A stretch of 64,000 nt of DNA from Papillibacter cinnamivorans DSM 12816. Its GTDB lineage: Bacteria; Bacillota; Clostridia; Oscillospirales; Oscillospiraceae. Below, in pieces: positions 40,712-48,888 of this stretch. Location: assembly GCF_900176335.1 (NCBI RefSeq), contig NZ_FWXW01000002.1, positions 124,001 through 188,000 of the forward strand. The letters run 5' to 3'. Position 1 is the first letter of the stretch, and the number at the start of each line of letters is the position of its first letter. The notes under the pieces are model-generated. The model saw nothing but the letters and a program-made list of their open reading frames with translations, was not told where the DNA came from and made no database searches. The translations under genes were made by a program, and so were the position numbers.

Positions 40712-40804
40712 CTGGACTGGCTCGCTCCTTCATCTAATAGTATGGCACGGCAGAGCACCGAAACCCGCCCTGTACGGCTCGCTTTTCTCCGTGCGAAGGA
40801 TATA

Positions 40805-40865
40805 AAAAAGAGAGCATGACCTGTGCTTCTGGCCATAGCCGATCAGCAGCCATGCTCTCTCTTTT
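40805..40865 (-). terminator. Terminator after the thiolase gene
   Basis: AGAGAGCATG and CATGCTCTCT arms around a 30-odd-nt loop; the minus-strand side ends in a T-run. Confidence 0.7.
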
Positions 40866-40876
40866 ACTTTAAAATC

Positions 40877-42043
40877 TTATTTCTCCATCTCGAAGATGCC
40901 GGCGCCTCCCATGCCGCCGCCGATGCACATGGTGATCAGGGCGTATTTGCCGCCGGTCCGCTTCAGTTCAGACATAGCCTTGCAGACCAGGAACGCGCCA
41001 GTGGCGCCCAGGGGGTGACCCAGAGCCATTGCTCCGCCGTTGGGATTGACCTTGCTCATATCCATCTTCAGGGTCCGCATCACGGCAAGCGCCTGGGAAG
41101 CGAAGGCTTCGTTGAGTTCGATGGTGTCCATGTCCGCGAGGGAAAGACCCGTGAGCTTCATGACCTTGGGGATGGCAACGATGGGACCTACGCCCATGAC
41201 ATCCGCGGCGACGCCGCCCACGGCGAAGCCGACGAATTTGGCGATGGGCTTGATACCCAGCTTATCGGCCTTTTCTCTGGACATAAGAACCACAAAGCCG
41301 GTGCCGTCGGTCATCTGGGAGGAGGTGGCTGCGGTGACGACGCCGTCGGGCTTGAAGCAGGGCTTCAGGTTCGAAAGGCCTTCCAGCGTGGTGCTCTCAC
41401 GGATGCCTTCGTCCTGGGTGACGACCTTTTCCTTGCCGTCGGGGCCTACTACGGTGACGGGGATGATCTCGTCCACAAACTTGCCGGCCTTCTGAGCGGC
41501 GGCGGCTTTCTTGTGGCTCTCCACGGCCAGGGCGTCCATGTCATGCCGGGATACGTTCCAGCGCTCCGCCACGTTTTCAGCGGTGATGCCCATGGGCATA
41601 TAGGTTCCGATAATGTTCTCGTTGAGCCACGCGTCTGCGGTGGAAAGATCGGGAGCCATGGAAACCTTGGACATGTGCTCCACGCCGCCGCATACGACCA
41701 CTTCATACTGGCCGGCCATGATGGCGTTGGCGCCGGTGGCGATGCTCTGGAGTCCGGAGGAGCAGAAACGGTTGACGGTCATGCCGGGCACTTCGTCGGG
41801 AAGGCCGGCTCTCTGGGCAATCAGGCGGCCGATGTTGAACCCGGTTACGCCCTGGGGAAACGCGCAGCCGACGATCACGTCGTCGATGTCTTTGGGATCC
41901 AGCTTGGGAACCTTCTTCAGGACGCCCTGAAGTGTCTGAGCCGCGTACTCCACGGGATGCGTCTCCACGAAGGAGCCCTTGAATGCTCTGCACATGGCGG
42001 ATCTGCCGTATGCAACCAGTACTGCTTCTTTGATTTCTGCCAT
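40877..42043 (-). CDS. Acetyl-CoA acetyltransferase (thiolase)
   Basis: 388 residues. The nucleophilic Cys is C94 in NRFCSSGLQSIATGA; GHPLGATGA gives the catalytic His region and CIGGGMGGAG the second Cys. ELNEAFASQALAV is the usual NEAF motif. It either condenses two acetyl-CoA to acetoacetyl-CoA or cleaves 3-ketoacyl-CoA; its sequence resembles the FadA-like branch as well as biosynthetic thiolases, so direction is not fixed. GGAAGG precedes ATG 42043. No crotonase or hydroxyacyl-CoA dehydrogenase is adjacent. Confidence 0.92.
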   Translation of the reverse strand: MAEIKEAVLVAYGRSAMCRAFKGSFVETHPVEYAAQTLQGVLKKVPKLDPKDIDDVIVGCAFPQGVTGFNIGRLIAQRAGLPDEVPGMTVNRFCSSGLQSIATGANAIMAGQYEVVVCGGVEHMSKVSMAPDLSTADAWLNENIIGTYMPMGITAENVAERWNVSRHDMDALAVESHKKAAAAQKAGKFVDEIIPVTVVGPDGKEKVVTQDEGIRESTTLEGLSNLKPCFKPDGVVTAATSSQMTDGTGFVVLMSREKADKLGIKPIAKFVGFAVGGVAADVMGVGPIVAIPKVMKLTGLSLADMDTIELNEAFASQALAVMRTLKMDMSKVNPNGGAMALGHPLGATGAFLVCKAMSELKRTGGKYALITMCIGGGMGGAGIFEMEK

Positions 42044-42322
42044 AAATTACCTTCCATTCTGCCTTATAGGCTTAGTTTACACATGAATGCACAGCTTGCG
42101 CCGCTTCTTTCCCTTTGCCGGGCGGGGCATCCTGGGAGAAACGCCGTTTTATGAAAACCCTCCCGGCCCGTGTGGCCGAAAGCCACCGGAATAAAGCCCG
42201 CGCAATCGTTTGCGATTTTATATTTTATCATACATCCTGATGAAATGAAAGATGTATTTTCCTGCTTTTTCTTTCGTTATATGAAAAAATTACGAATTCC
42301 TTTAATTCTTTCTCCGAATGTT

Positions 42323-43135
42323 TCAGTTTCCGCATTCCACGCTGATTTCGTTGAAGATTTTCAGCAGATCCGTAATGGTGTACTGCCGTTTTTCGTCTTC
42401 CGCTGCATCCAGCACGCACCGCCCCTGATGCATCATGAGGATCCGGTTTCCGTAGCTTGCCGCGAACCTCAGGTTGTGGGTCACCATAATGGTGGTGATG
42501 CCCTTCTCCCGGACGACCTTTTCCGTAAGCTCCATTACGGTATCCGAAGCCTTGGGGTCCAGAGCCGCGGTGTGTTCGTCCAGCACCAGAAGCTCGATAG
42601 GCGTCAGAGTGGAGATGAGCAGCGCCAGGGCCTGCCGCTGTCCTCCCGACAGCGCTCCCACCGGAAGGTGGAGCTTATCCTCCAGTCCCAGGTGCAGAAG
42701 CTCCAGCTGGGACCGGTAAAAATCCGCCCGGCGCCGGTTGATCCCGCTTCCCAGGCCGTAGCTTTTTCCCTTGTTGTCCGCCAGAGACATGTTTTCCAGA
42801 ATGGTAAGGGACGGGCAGGTCCCCCTGGCGGGATCCTGAAATACCCGACCGATCCAGGCGGCTCTCTCATAGTCCTTAAGACCCGTGAGGTCCAACTCGC
42901 CCAGATAGATTCTCCCCTCGTCGGGAAACAGGGTGCCGCAGAGGAGATTGAGAAGGGTGGTCTTCCCCGAGCCGTTGCTCCCCACCACGGACACGAATTC
43001 CCCCTCCCGGACGGAGAGGCTGAAGTCCTCCAGCAGGACCACCTCGTTTACCGAACCCCGGTTAAAAGTCTTGTCGATGTGCTCGAACCGCACCTTCGCA
43101 GTCACGGAAACGGGCTTGTTATCCGATGGACTCAT
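42323..43135 (-). CDS. trpZ: TrpXYZ-type ABC transporter, ATP-binding subunit
   Basis: 270 residues. Walker A is GSNGSGKTTLLN, the Q loop lies in RVFQDPARG, the signature is LSGGQRQALALL, Walker B LLVLDEHTAALD and the switch His VTHNLRF. The overall pattern matches COG1101-type ATPases that accompany COG2984 binding proteins. It overlaps the permease gene by 17 bp. Together with the permease and binding lipoprotein behind a UGG T-box it most likely energises tryptophan uptake; the gene symbol follows that assignment. Confidence 0.85.
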   Translation of the reverse strand: MSPSDNKPVSVTAKVRFEHIDKTFNRGSVNEVVLLEDFSLSVREGEFVSVVGSNGSGKTTLLNLLCGTLFPDEGRIYLGELDLTGLKDYERAAWIGRVFQDPARGTCPSLTILENMSLADNKGKSYGLGSGINRRRADFYRSQLELLHLGLEDKLHLPVGALSGGQRQALALLISTLTPIELLVLDEHTAALDPKASDTVMELTEKVVREKGITTIMVTHNLRFAASYGNRILMMHQGRCVLDAAEDEKRQYTITDLLKIFNEISVECGN

Positions 43136-44030
43136 CCAGCTGCGCCTCCTTTCCCCGTTTGAGCACTCCGTTGGATACCAGAGCCACGGTAAGAAGCACC
43201 GCCATCAGGAGTTTTAAGTAATTGGTGGGAAGCCCCAGCTTCATTGCGGCCACCAGGCACGCCTTGTAGGCAATGGAACCCAGCACCGCCATAGTGGTAA
43301 GTTTCAGAAAGGATACTCTCTTTAAAAGGCTGGTGCCGATGATGACGGAGGCCAGCCCCATCACCACCATTCCCGTTCCGCTGCTGATATTGGCGTATTC
43401 CCCCTGCTGGGCCAGAATGCTTCCGGAGAGAGCCGTCAGGCCGTTTCCGATGGCAAGGCCCAGGATCTTCATCCGTCCGGGATTGATGGCAAGGGAGGTG
43501 ACGAAGCGGGTGTTGTCCCCTGTGGCCTGTAAAATGAGCCCCGATTTCGTCCGGAGATACCGGTCCAGAAGAAGCTTCACCACCAGGGCGGCGACGAACG
43601 CGATAATCAGGATGCGGTAGGTGTAAATCCCTTTCGGCAGCATGGATGCGATTCCGGAATTGAAGATGGTGGGCATGTTGTAGAAGGGCTTCACTGCGCT
43701 GCCCCCCGTGATCACGAGATTCACCGACCACATTGCGGTCATCACCAGGATGCCGGACAGAAGATCGGTGATCCGGAGCTTCACGTGGAGAAGCCCCGTG
43801 ACGCAGCCCGCGGCCGCTCCGCAGAGGAAAGCCGCGGCGCAGGCAAGCCATGGATTGACCCCGGCGAGAATGAGCACTGCCGTAATGCAGGCTCCCAGGG
43901 GAAAGGTACCGTCCACCGACAGATCGGGAAATTTGAGGATGCTGTAGCTGACGGTAACTCCCATCGCCATGATGCCGTAAATAAATCCCTCTTCCAGGAC
44001 GTTTTTGATCAGGCCCAAAAGAATCTCCAT
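43119..44030 (-). CDS. trpY: TrpXYZ-type ABC transporter, permease subunit
   Basis: 303 residues, about eight to nine hydrophobic helices (LACAAAFLCGAAAGCVTGLL, ILVMTAMWSVNLVITGG and others), matching the COG4120 permeases that partner COG2984 binding proteins. Family motif regions include PDLSVDGTFPLGACITAVLI and AIGNGLTALSGSILAQQGEY. It lies 210 bp behind the binding-protein gene, separated by a strong hairpin, and overlaps the ATPase gene. Tryptophan as substrate is inferred from the T-box specifier. Confidence 0.85.
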   Translation of the reverse strand: MEILLGLIKNVLEEGFIYGIMAMGVTVSYSILKFPDLSVDGTFPLGACITAVLILAGVNPWLACAAAFLCGAAAGCVTGLLHVKLRITDLLSGILVMTAMWSVNLVITGGSAVKPFYNMPTIFNSGIASMLPKGIYTYRILIIAFVAALVVKLLLDRYLRTKSGLILQATGDNTRFVTSLAINPGRMKILGLAIGNGLTALSGSILAQQGEYANISSGTGMVVMGLASVIIGTSLLKRVSFLKLTTMAVLGSIAYKACLVAAMKLGLPTNYLKLLMAVLLTVALVSNGVLKRGKEAQLDESIG

Positions 44031-44169
44031 AGTACCCGTCCGTTCCTCTGTGCTGTAAGGCTCTGCGCCTTCCGGAAAAGCAAAACCGAAACCATTATAT
44101 TCTCCCCGGCCGGTCTTGGCAAGCCGTTTTCGGCGGCCTGTGCTCCAGCCTCTTTTCGGTTCGCGCCGC

Positions 44170-44200
44170 CGCGCCCGGAAACGCGGCGTTTCCGGGCGCG
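44170..44200 (-). terminator. Intercistronic hairpin between binding protein and permease
   Basis: CGCGCCCGGAAACGC-G-GCGTTTCCGGGCGCG: perfect 15-bp arms without a strong T-tract. Such hairpins often stabilise the upstream message or partly terminate, giving an excess of binding protein over permease. Confidence 0.6.
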
Positions 44201-44240
44201 GTCTGTCTCTAATGCTGTTTTAGCCGGTAAATCGGTGATA

Positions 44241-45278
44241 TCAGTCCGCGCTTACGCTTTCCGCGTCGGCATAATCCGCCGGCAGGCTGATGCCCAGCGT
44301 CTTGCATACCGCCTCGTTATAGACGGGCGCGGTGTCGGACACGGACAGGACCGGCATGGTCTCGGGCGTCGCCTCTCCAGAGAGAATTTTCGCCGCCATG
44401 GCGCCGGTCTGCCGGCCCAGGGCCACATAGTCGATGCTCTCTGACGCGATGCAGCCGTTCTTCACCTGTTCCACCTCGGAGCCGAATACGGGAATGCCCG
44501 CGGTGTCGGTCTCGTGAAGAAGGGTGGCAAGGTTGTTTACCACATTGTTGTCGGTAAAGTTGTTCACGCAGTCGACTCCCTTGGAAACCAAAGTCGCCGC
44601 TCCGCTCGCCACTTCGGAGGCGCTGGTGATGCCCACGTCCACGATGGTGAAACCGTAGGTAGGAGCCAGCTCTTTAAATTTCGCCAGATGGGACACGGAG
44701 TTGGGCTCGCTGGTGGTGTAAAGAACGCCGATAGTCTTGGCGTCCGGCAAAAATGCCCGGATCATCTTCATCTGGGCTTCAAGGTTTAAAACGTCGGAGG
44801 TGCCGGTGCAGTTGGTATTGGGGGCGTCCAGGCTCTCAACCAGGCCCGCCGCCAAGGGGTCGGACACGGCGCAGAAGACCACGGGGATCCCCTGCTCCTT
44901 GGTGGCGCTGTAAGCTGACATGGCCGCCGGCGTCGCGATGCCCAGGATCAGGTCATATTCGGAGGAAGCCATGTTCTTGGCGATGAGGTCCGAAGTGGAC
45001 ATGTCGCCCTGTGCGTTCTGGAAGTCGACGGTGATGTTGTCCCCGTCCACATACCCTGCGTCCGCAAGGCCTTCCAAAAATCCGGTGTAGCAGTTATCCA
45101 AAGACGGATGGGGAGCGTACTGAATGACGCCGATCTTGAGGGGTTCCGCCGCGGGTTCCGTGGCCGTGGGTGTGGGTGTGGGGGAAGCCGTCTGTGTTCC
45201 TCCGGAGCAGGCGGCCAGTGCCAGCGCCATAAGCGCCGCCAGTGCGAGAGCAAGCGTTTTTTTGCCGAAGAGTTTCAT
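44241..45278 (-). CDS. trpX: TrpXYZ-type ABC transporter, substrate-binding lipoprotein
   Basis: 345 residues. A lipoprotein signal peptide (LALALAALMALALAACSGG) with lipobox Cys is followed by a Thr/Pro linker and a periplasmic-binding fold of about 300 residues: IGVIQYAPHPSLDNCYTGFL, DLILGIATPAAMSAY, IPVVFCAVSDPLAAGLV, all typical of COG2984 (TrpX). ATG 45278 is chosen because AGGAG lies 8 bp upstream; ATG 45284 is too close to it. Expression is controlled by the T-box leader directly upstream, whose UGG specifier indicates induction when tryptophan is scarce. Confidence 0.88.
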   Translation of the reverse strand: MKLFGKKTLALALAALMALALAACSGGTQTASPTPTPTATEPAAEPLKIGVIQYAPHPSLDNCYTGFLEGLADAGYVDGDNITVDFQNAQGDMSTSDLIAKNMASSEYDLILGIATPAAMSAYSATKEQGIPVVFCAVSDPLAAGLVESLDAPNTNCTGTSDVLNLEAQMKMIRAFLPDAKTIGVLYTTSEPNSVSHLAKFKELAPTYGFTIVDVGITSASEVASGAATLVSKGVDCVNNFTDNNVVNNLATLLHETDTAGIPVFGSEVEQVKNGCIASESIDYVALGRQTGAMAAKILSGEATPETMPVLSVSDTAPVYNEAVCKTLGISLPADYADAESVSAD

Positions 45279-45317
45279 AGCCATTCTCCTTTTCATCATT
45301 TTCCGTATACCTATCTT

Positions 45318-45590
45318 CTGTCTGAAAAATAAAAGCTTCCGTCCCCGTAAACAGGGACAGAAGCTGAATGCTCCTGCGGTACCACCCACATTGGCCAAAA
45401 GCCCGCTCGCTTCGCGCACCGTCATGCGCGCCCGATGGATAACGGGAGGGATCCCGTCGGCATCTACTCCGGCAAAGCCGTTTCAAGCCGCCCTCGCAAG
45501 TCCATTCCCCGGTTCCCGCCTGCCCCGGTCCCATCCTCCGCGGCTCTCTGAAAAGCAAGGTTCTCCGGCTACTTCTCTTACTCATAGGTT
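45318..45590 (-). promoter_or_regulatory. T-box leader with UGG (Trp) specifier
   Basis: On the minus strand the leader contains AGTAGCCGG and AGAGAGCCGCGG (stem I), GAATGGAC with the specifier TGG at 45504-45502 behind the GAA of the loop E motif, and the T-box core AATGTGGGTGGTACCGC (GGGTGGTACCGC at 45387-45376). A terminator hairpin AGCTTCCGTCCCC/GGGACAGAAGCT (45334-45365) followed by TTTT lies downstream. Uncharged tRNA-Trp would stabilise the antiterminator and switch on the transporter genes. No anti-TRAP or trp biosynthetic gene is present. Confidence 0.88.
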
Positions 45591-45591
45591 T

Positions 45592-45622
45592 ATTGAATTG
45601 AATTGAATTGAATTGAATTGAA
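45592..45622. repeat. Pentanucleotide microsatellite (ATTGA)n, six units
   Basis: Six consecutive ATTGA units plus one base. On the minus strand they read (TCAAT)n and span the expected transcription start of the T-box operon, 4-9 bp past its -10. Confidence 0.9.
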
Positions 45623-45626
45623 ACAA

Positions 45627-45655
45627 ATTATAAAGGCTTCCCTCTCTTTTGTCAA
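45627..45655 (-). promoter_or_regulatory. Promoter for the T-box/trpXYZ operon
   Basis: Minus strand TTGACA (45650-45655), 17-bp spacer, TATAAT (45627-45632): full consensus, with the pentanucleotide repeat beginning directly downstream. Confidence 0.85.
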
Positions 45656-45906
45656 GCGATTTTTCGGATCTCCGGCAGGATTTTTCCGGTCTTGTTTCGC
45701 CGTTGGCCGCAGTTTTCGGCGAAAAATGGATCGCATTAACAAATCAGTAAGAATATTTGTAAACTGGGGTTGCCGTTATTTTTCCGTTCTCAGCCCATCC
45801 GATTGATTTTTTCTCTTTTGCCGAATCGCCGGCTTTGGCCCTCCCGGTGCCGCCGCCGGGGAAGATCCGGCCGTTTCCGAGGCATACGTCTCCCGGGCTT
45901 TTGTAT
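45656..45906. other. Spacer between the trp promoter and the hydrolase gene
   Basis: About 250 bp, no coding frame or recognised RNA. It receives the 3' end of the hydrolase transcript and the upstream region of the trp promoter. Confidence 0.4.
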
Positions 45907-46917
45907 TTAAGATTGGGAAACCCTCCCGACCCATTCGGCGATGTCGTCGATCACAGCCTGCGATACATGTCCCGGGGTGTCGTATTCCGTGGTGTCCCGC
46001 TTTCCGTTCCAGGGCATGAACAGATGGTTGAGCCCATCGTAGAGATGCCCTGTCACCTGATTTCCCAGCGTTTCTGTCCAAAGAGGATAGTCGGTCTCCG
46101 GAAACACCCGGTAATCCTCCGTCCCCTGGAGAGCCAGAACGGGACAGGTAAGCTGCTTTGCAGTTTCGGCTCCGGTGGTCTCTCTGAGGCTCAGCCAATA
46201 GGCCGAGGGAATATCCAGCAAAATCTGTCCCGGAGAATCCGCGGTGAGGGCCTTCACCCTTTCTCCCGCCTCAGCCACCTGGGAGAGCAGAGCTTCCTTG
46301 TTCTCCAGAGTGATGTTCTCCTGCTCCGACAGCGCCGCCCGGTACTGGTCCAGAATCACGTCCTCCAGCCACCGCAGTGTCCCCGCCAGGGAAATGACAC
46401 CCGCCACCTCAGGACGGTCCAGGGCGACTTTGGGAGCCAGCATGCCCCCAAGGCTATGCCCCAAAACAAAAATCGGTCCCAGCCTCTCGTCTGCCGCCGC
46501 CAGCGTTACCGCAGCGGAAGCGTCGTTTAAAATCTCGTCGTATACCGTGGCTTTGTCTCCCAACTCTGACACCTCCGTGGGGTACTGGTAAAACCGCTTG
46601 TTGAACCGGATGGTTGCGATCCCTTGCGCCGCTAAGCCTCTGGCGATTTCCAGAAACGGCTTGTTTTCCGCTGCCCCCAGGGTTTCATCCATGTCCGTGT
46701 TGCCCCAGCCCTGAATCAGGATCACCACCGGCGGTTTTTCCGCGTCCTTCGGCAATGTGAGAAGGCCCTCCACCTTGCTCTCCCCTGCTCCCACCCGGAT
46801 GGAGATCTCTTCGTAAAACTCCCCGGCCGGCGTTCCGGTTTCCGTTCTTCCGCCGCAGGCGGCAAGCCCCACCAATGCGGCGGCGCAGAGAACCAAAGAA
46901 AGCGCTTTTCTGATCAC
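45907..46917 (-). CDS. Alpha/beta hydrolase lipoprotein (copy 1)
   Basis: 336 residues. A lipoprotein signal (LSLVLCAAALVGLAACGG) is followed by a short linker and an alpha/beta-hydrolase domain: strand and oxyanion region PPVVILIQGWGNTDMDE, nucleophile elbow GHSLGGMLAPKV, acid region LQGTEDYRVFPETDY and His in DGLNHLF, so the catalytic triad is complete. Relatives are annotated as acyl-CoA thioesterase/BAAT-like or cinnamoyl esterase-like; the substrate is unknown. GTG 46917 follows AGGAGGAGG and gives a proper signal peptide. It is a paralogue of the next gene upstream but lacks its DUF3887-like N-terminal domain. Confidence 0.85.
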   Translation of the reverse strand: MIRKALSLVLCAAALVGLAACGGRTETGTPAGEFYEEISIRVGAGESKVEGLLTLPKDAEKPPVVILIQGWGNTDMDETLGAAENKPFLEIARGLAAQGIATIRFNKRFYQYPTEVSELGDKATVYDEILNDASAAVTLAAADERLGPIFVLGHSLGGMLAPKVALDRPEVAGVISLAGTLRWLEDVILDQYRAALSEQENITLENKEALLSQVAEAGERVKALTADSPGQILLDIPSAYWLSLRETTGAETAKQLTCPVLALQGTEDYRVFPETDYPLWTETLGNQVTGHLYDGLNHLFMPWNGKRDTTEYDTPGHVSQAVIDDIAEWVGRVSQS

Positions 46918-47077
46918 TCTGTTTTCCTCCTCCTGTAATCTGCGTCTCCCCAAAAACCTGTAAGACCGGATTTTAATCGGGATTTTACAGGACCTTCCCG
47001 ATAAAAACTATGCTTTAAAAAGCCGGGGCAATCCCGAAATTTTCTCTGCCGCTGTTTTAAACTAAAAAAATATAAAA

Positions 47078-47107
47078 ACCGGGGAGGGATTCTGCATCCC
47101 CCCCGGT
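47078..47107 (-). terminator. Terminator after hydrolase copy 2
   Basis: ACCGGGGAGGGAT and ATCCCCCCGGT form the stem; the minus-strand side continues TTTTTATA. Confidence 0.75.
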
Positions 47108-47112
47108 ATCCG

Positions 47113-48471
47113 TTATGATTGGGAAACCCTCCCGATCCACGCGGCGATATCGTCGATCACCGTCTGCGAAACATGGCCCGCGATGTTGTATTCCGTCACG
47201 TCCCGCTTCCCGTTGGTGGTCATGAACAGGTGGTTGAGCCCATCGTAAAGGTGGCTTTCAAAGTCCGTCTTGCTCTTCAGGGTTTCCTCCCAGAGGGGAT
47301 AGTCCTTGTCCGGGTAGACCTGGAAATCCGCAGACCCCTGCAGGACCAGCACCGGGCAGGTAAGACGCTCCGCGATCTCCGTCCCCGTGGATTCCTTCAG
47401 GCTCATCCAATAGACCGACGATATCCCCAGAATCGTAACGGACGCATCACCCTGGGTGAGCGCCTTGACCTTCTGCACCTCGGCTTCCACCTGAGTAAGG
47501 GTCTCCTGCTTCTTTTCGTCGGTCATATCCGCCGCGGCGATGGCTTCCCTGTTCTGGTCCAGGATCACGTCCTCCAGCCCCCGCAGCGTCCCCGCCATGG
47601 AAATGATTCCGGAGACCTCCGGATGGTCCAGGGCGATTTTAGGAGCCAGCATGCCGCCCAGGCTATGTCCCAGTATGAAAATTCTGTCACCGTCCAACCG
47701 CTCGTCCGAAGAAGCCAGTGCGACGGCGGCCGCCGCGTCACTGAGCACCTCGTCGCCGACGGTCAGGTTGCCTCCCAGTGCGGTTGCCTCGTCGGGATAC
47801 TGATAAAAGCGCTTGTTGTACCGGACGGAGGCGATTCCCTTTTCGGCGAGGCCCCAGGCAAGATCTTGAAACGGCTTGTTCTGTGCCGTCCCGATGGTTT
47901 CGTCCATGTCGGTGGAGCCCGAGCCCTGGATGAAAATCACCACCGGCGGCTTCTCCACATTCTTCGGCAATGTGAGAAATCCGTCCACCTTGCTCTCCCC
48001 CGCTCCCACCTGGATCGGGATCTCCTCGTAAAGGTCCGTAGAGGTCGCTTCGGGGGCCTCCACCGCCTGATAACTGAACCACAGTCCGGCGATTTTCCCC
48101 TCCGAGTCGTAGGTGAGTTTCGTCATAAGCCCGTTTCCTTCAAACCGGCTGAGTACGTTCACCACATAGTAGCCCTTGCTCTCCTCGCCGGTGACCTCCA
48201 GGATCTCCTGGAAGCTTCCCAGGCTCCCCACGGTGGTGGTCCAGGCGTCCTCCAGTCCCTTCGCGTCCAGCTGCTTTGAAACGGTGGCGTTGAATTCCCC
48301 GACCACGGAATCATAGTCTCCCGAAACCAGGTTCTCCACGCACTGCCTGGCGTCCTTTTCCAGCGCCTCCGTGTCGAATCCCTCCTTCTCCGTCCCTCCG
48401 CAGGCGGTCAGTCCCAGGAAGATGCCAGCGCAGAGCAGCAGGCAGATCCATTTTTGTCGTTTCATTTCCAT
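47113..48471 (-). CDS. DUF3887-alpha/beta hydrolase lipoprotein (copy 2)
   Basis: 452 residues. Lipoprotein signal (CLLLCAGIFLGLTACGG), then a domain of about 110 residues (VENLVSGDYDSVVGEFNATV) resembling DUF3887, which recurs in front of secreted hydrolases, then an alpha/beta hydrolase closely similar to copy 1: PPVVIFIQGSGSTDMDETIG, GHSLGGMLAPKIALDH, DGLNHLFMTTNGKRDVTEYN. The triad Ser, Asp and His are present. The last 15 residues are nearly identical in the two copies. The gene has an operator-like promoter of its own and a terminator, so the duplicates are separate units. Confidence 0.85.
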   Translation of the reverse strand: MEMKRQKWICLLLCAGIFLGLTACGGTEKEGFDTEALEKDARQCVENLVSGDYDSVVGEFNATVSKQLDAKGLEDAWTTTVGSLGSFQEILEVTGEESKGYYVVNVLSRFEGNGLMTKLTYDSEGKIAGLWFSYQAVEAPEATSTDLYEEIPIQVGAGESKVDGFLTLPKNVEKPPVVIFIQGSGSTDMDETIGTAQNKPFQDLAWGLAEKGIASVRYNKRFYQYPDEATALGGNLTVGDEVLSDAAAAVALASSDERLDGDRIFILGHSLGGMLAPKIALDHPEVSGIISMAGTLRGLEDVILDQNREAIAAADMTDEKKQETLTQVEAEVQKVKALTQGDASVTILGISSVYWMSLKESTGTEIAERLTCPVLVLQGSADFQVYPDKDYPLWEETLKSKTDFESHLYDGLNHLFMTTNGKRDVTEYNIAGHVSQTVIDDIAAWIGRVSQS

Positions 48472-48548
48472 TCCTCCCCGTTGTACGGCGGAAAGGTCCC
48501 GCCGTTTGAATGCATTAAAAACATAGGCCGGATTTTTCGTGCCTCAGC

Positions 48549-48590
48549 CCATCCGTTATATATTATATATAACAGATGGAAAAAATGCAA
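48549..48590 (-). promoter_or_regulatory. Promoter embedded in an inverted repeat (hydrolase copy 2)
   Basis: CCATCCGTTATATA-TTA-TATATAACAGATGG (48549-48579) is symmetric at 13 of 14 arm positions. The minus-strand -10 TATAAT (48562-48567) sits at its centre, with TTGCAT (48585-48590) 17 bp upstream. A dimeric regulator bound here would cover the -10. Confidence 0.65.
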
Positions 48591-48611
48591 GGGCACCGCC
48601 AAATTTTCTCC

Positions 48612-48888
48612 TTATAGATCACAATAAAATACCGCCCTTCCGGGCGGTATTTCATACTGTCGAAAAACCTCGCAGAGTTTCGCCGCCGGAGTGGCGAAAA
48701 AAAATCGGATGATTTTCGGGTGTGGCGTGTACGTGCCCGAAAATACTTCCCAGGCTGTAAGTGTCGAACCGTCCGCCATAGGCGGATGGCGAGGCGCGCG
48801 GCAGACTGCAGGCCCTTTTGTCGAAAAAGGCGGAACGCCTATTTCGACAAACTCAAATACCGCCCTTCTGGGCGGCATTTGAAGTCAG
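48612..48888. repeat. Structured intergenic element, about 280 bp
   Basis: The ends carry matching hairpins: ATACCGCCC-TTCC-GGGCGGTAT on the left (48633-48653) and ATACCGCCC-TTCT-GGGCGGCAT on the right (48857-48879). Between them are TGTCGAAAAA motifs, CGCCGCCGGAGTGGCG, TTTTCGGG/CCCGAAAA and GTCCGCCATAGGCGGAT hairpins. No protein is convincing in either strand. Nested hairpins with repeated end modules suggest an intergenic repeat or structured RNA; a partly similar stretch occurs at 57839-58034. Confidence 0.5.

Noticed and set aside
39218-42154. Plus-strand frames of 484 and 443 codons opposite the CoA-transferase and thiolase
   Set aside because: Both are antisense to well-recognised enzymes and have no plausible domains.
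45592-45622. Pentanucleotide repeat as a CRISPR array or origin
   Set aside because: Repeat units of 5 bp without spacers are a microsatellite; no cas genes or DnaA boxes were seen nearby.
48691-48882. 63-codon ORF in the intergenic element before the hydrolase genes
   Set aside because: It runs across nested hairpins in a probable repeat element, has no ribosome site and no recognisable domain; more likely chance coding in a structured sequence.
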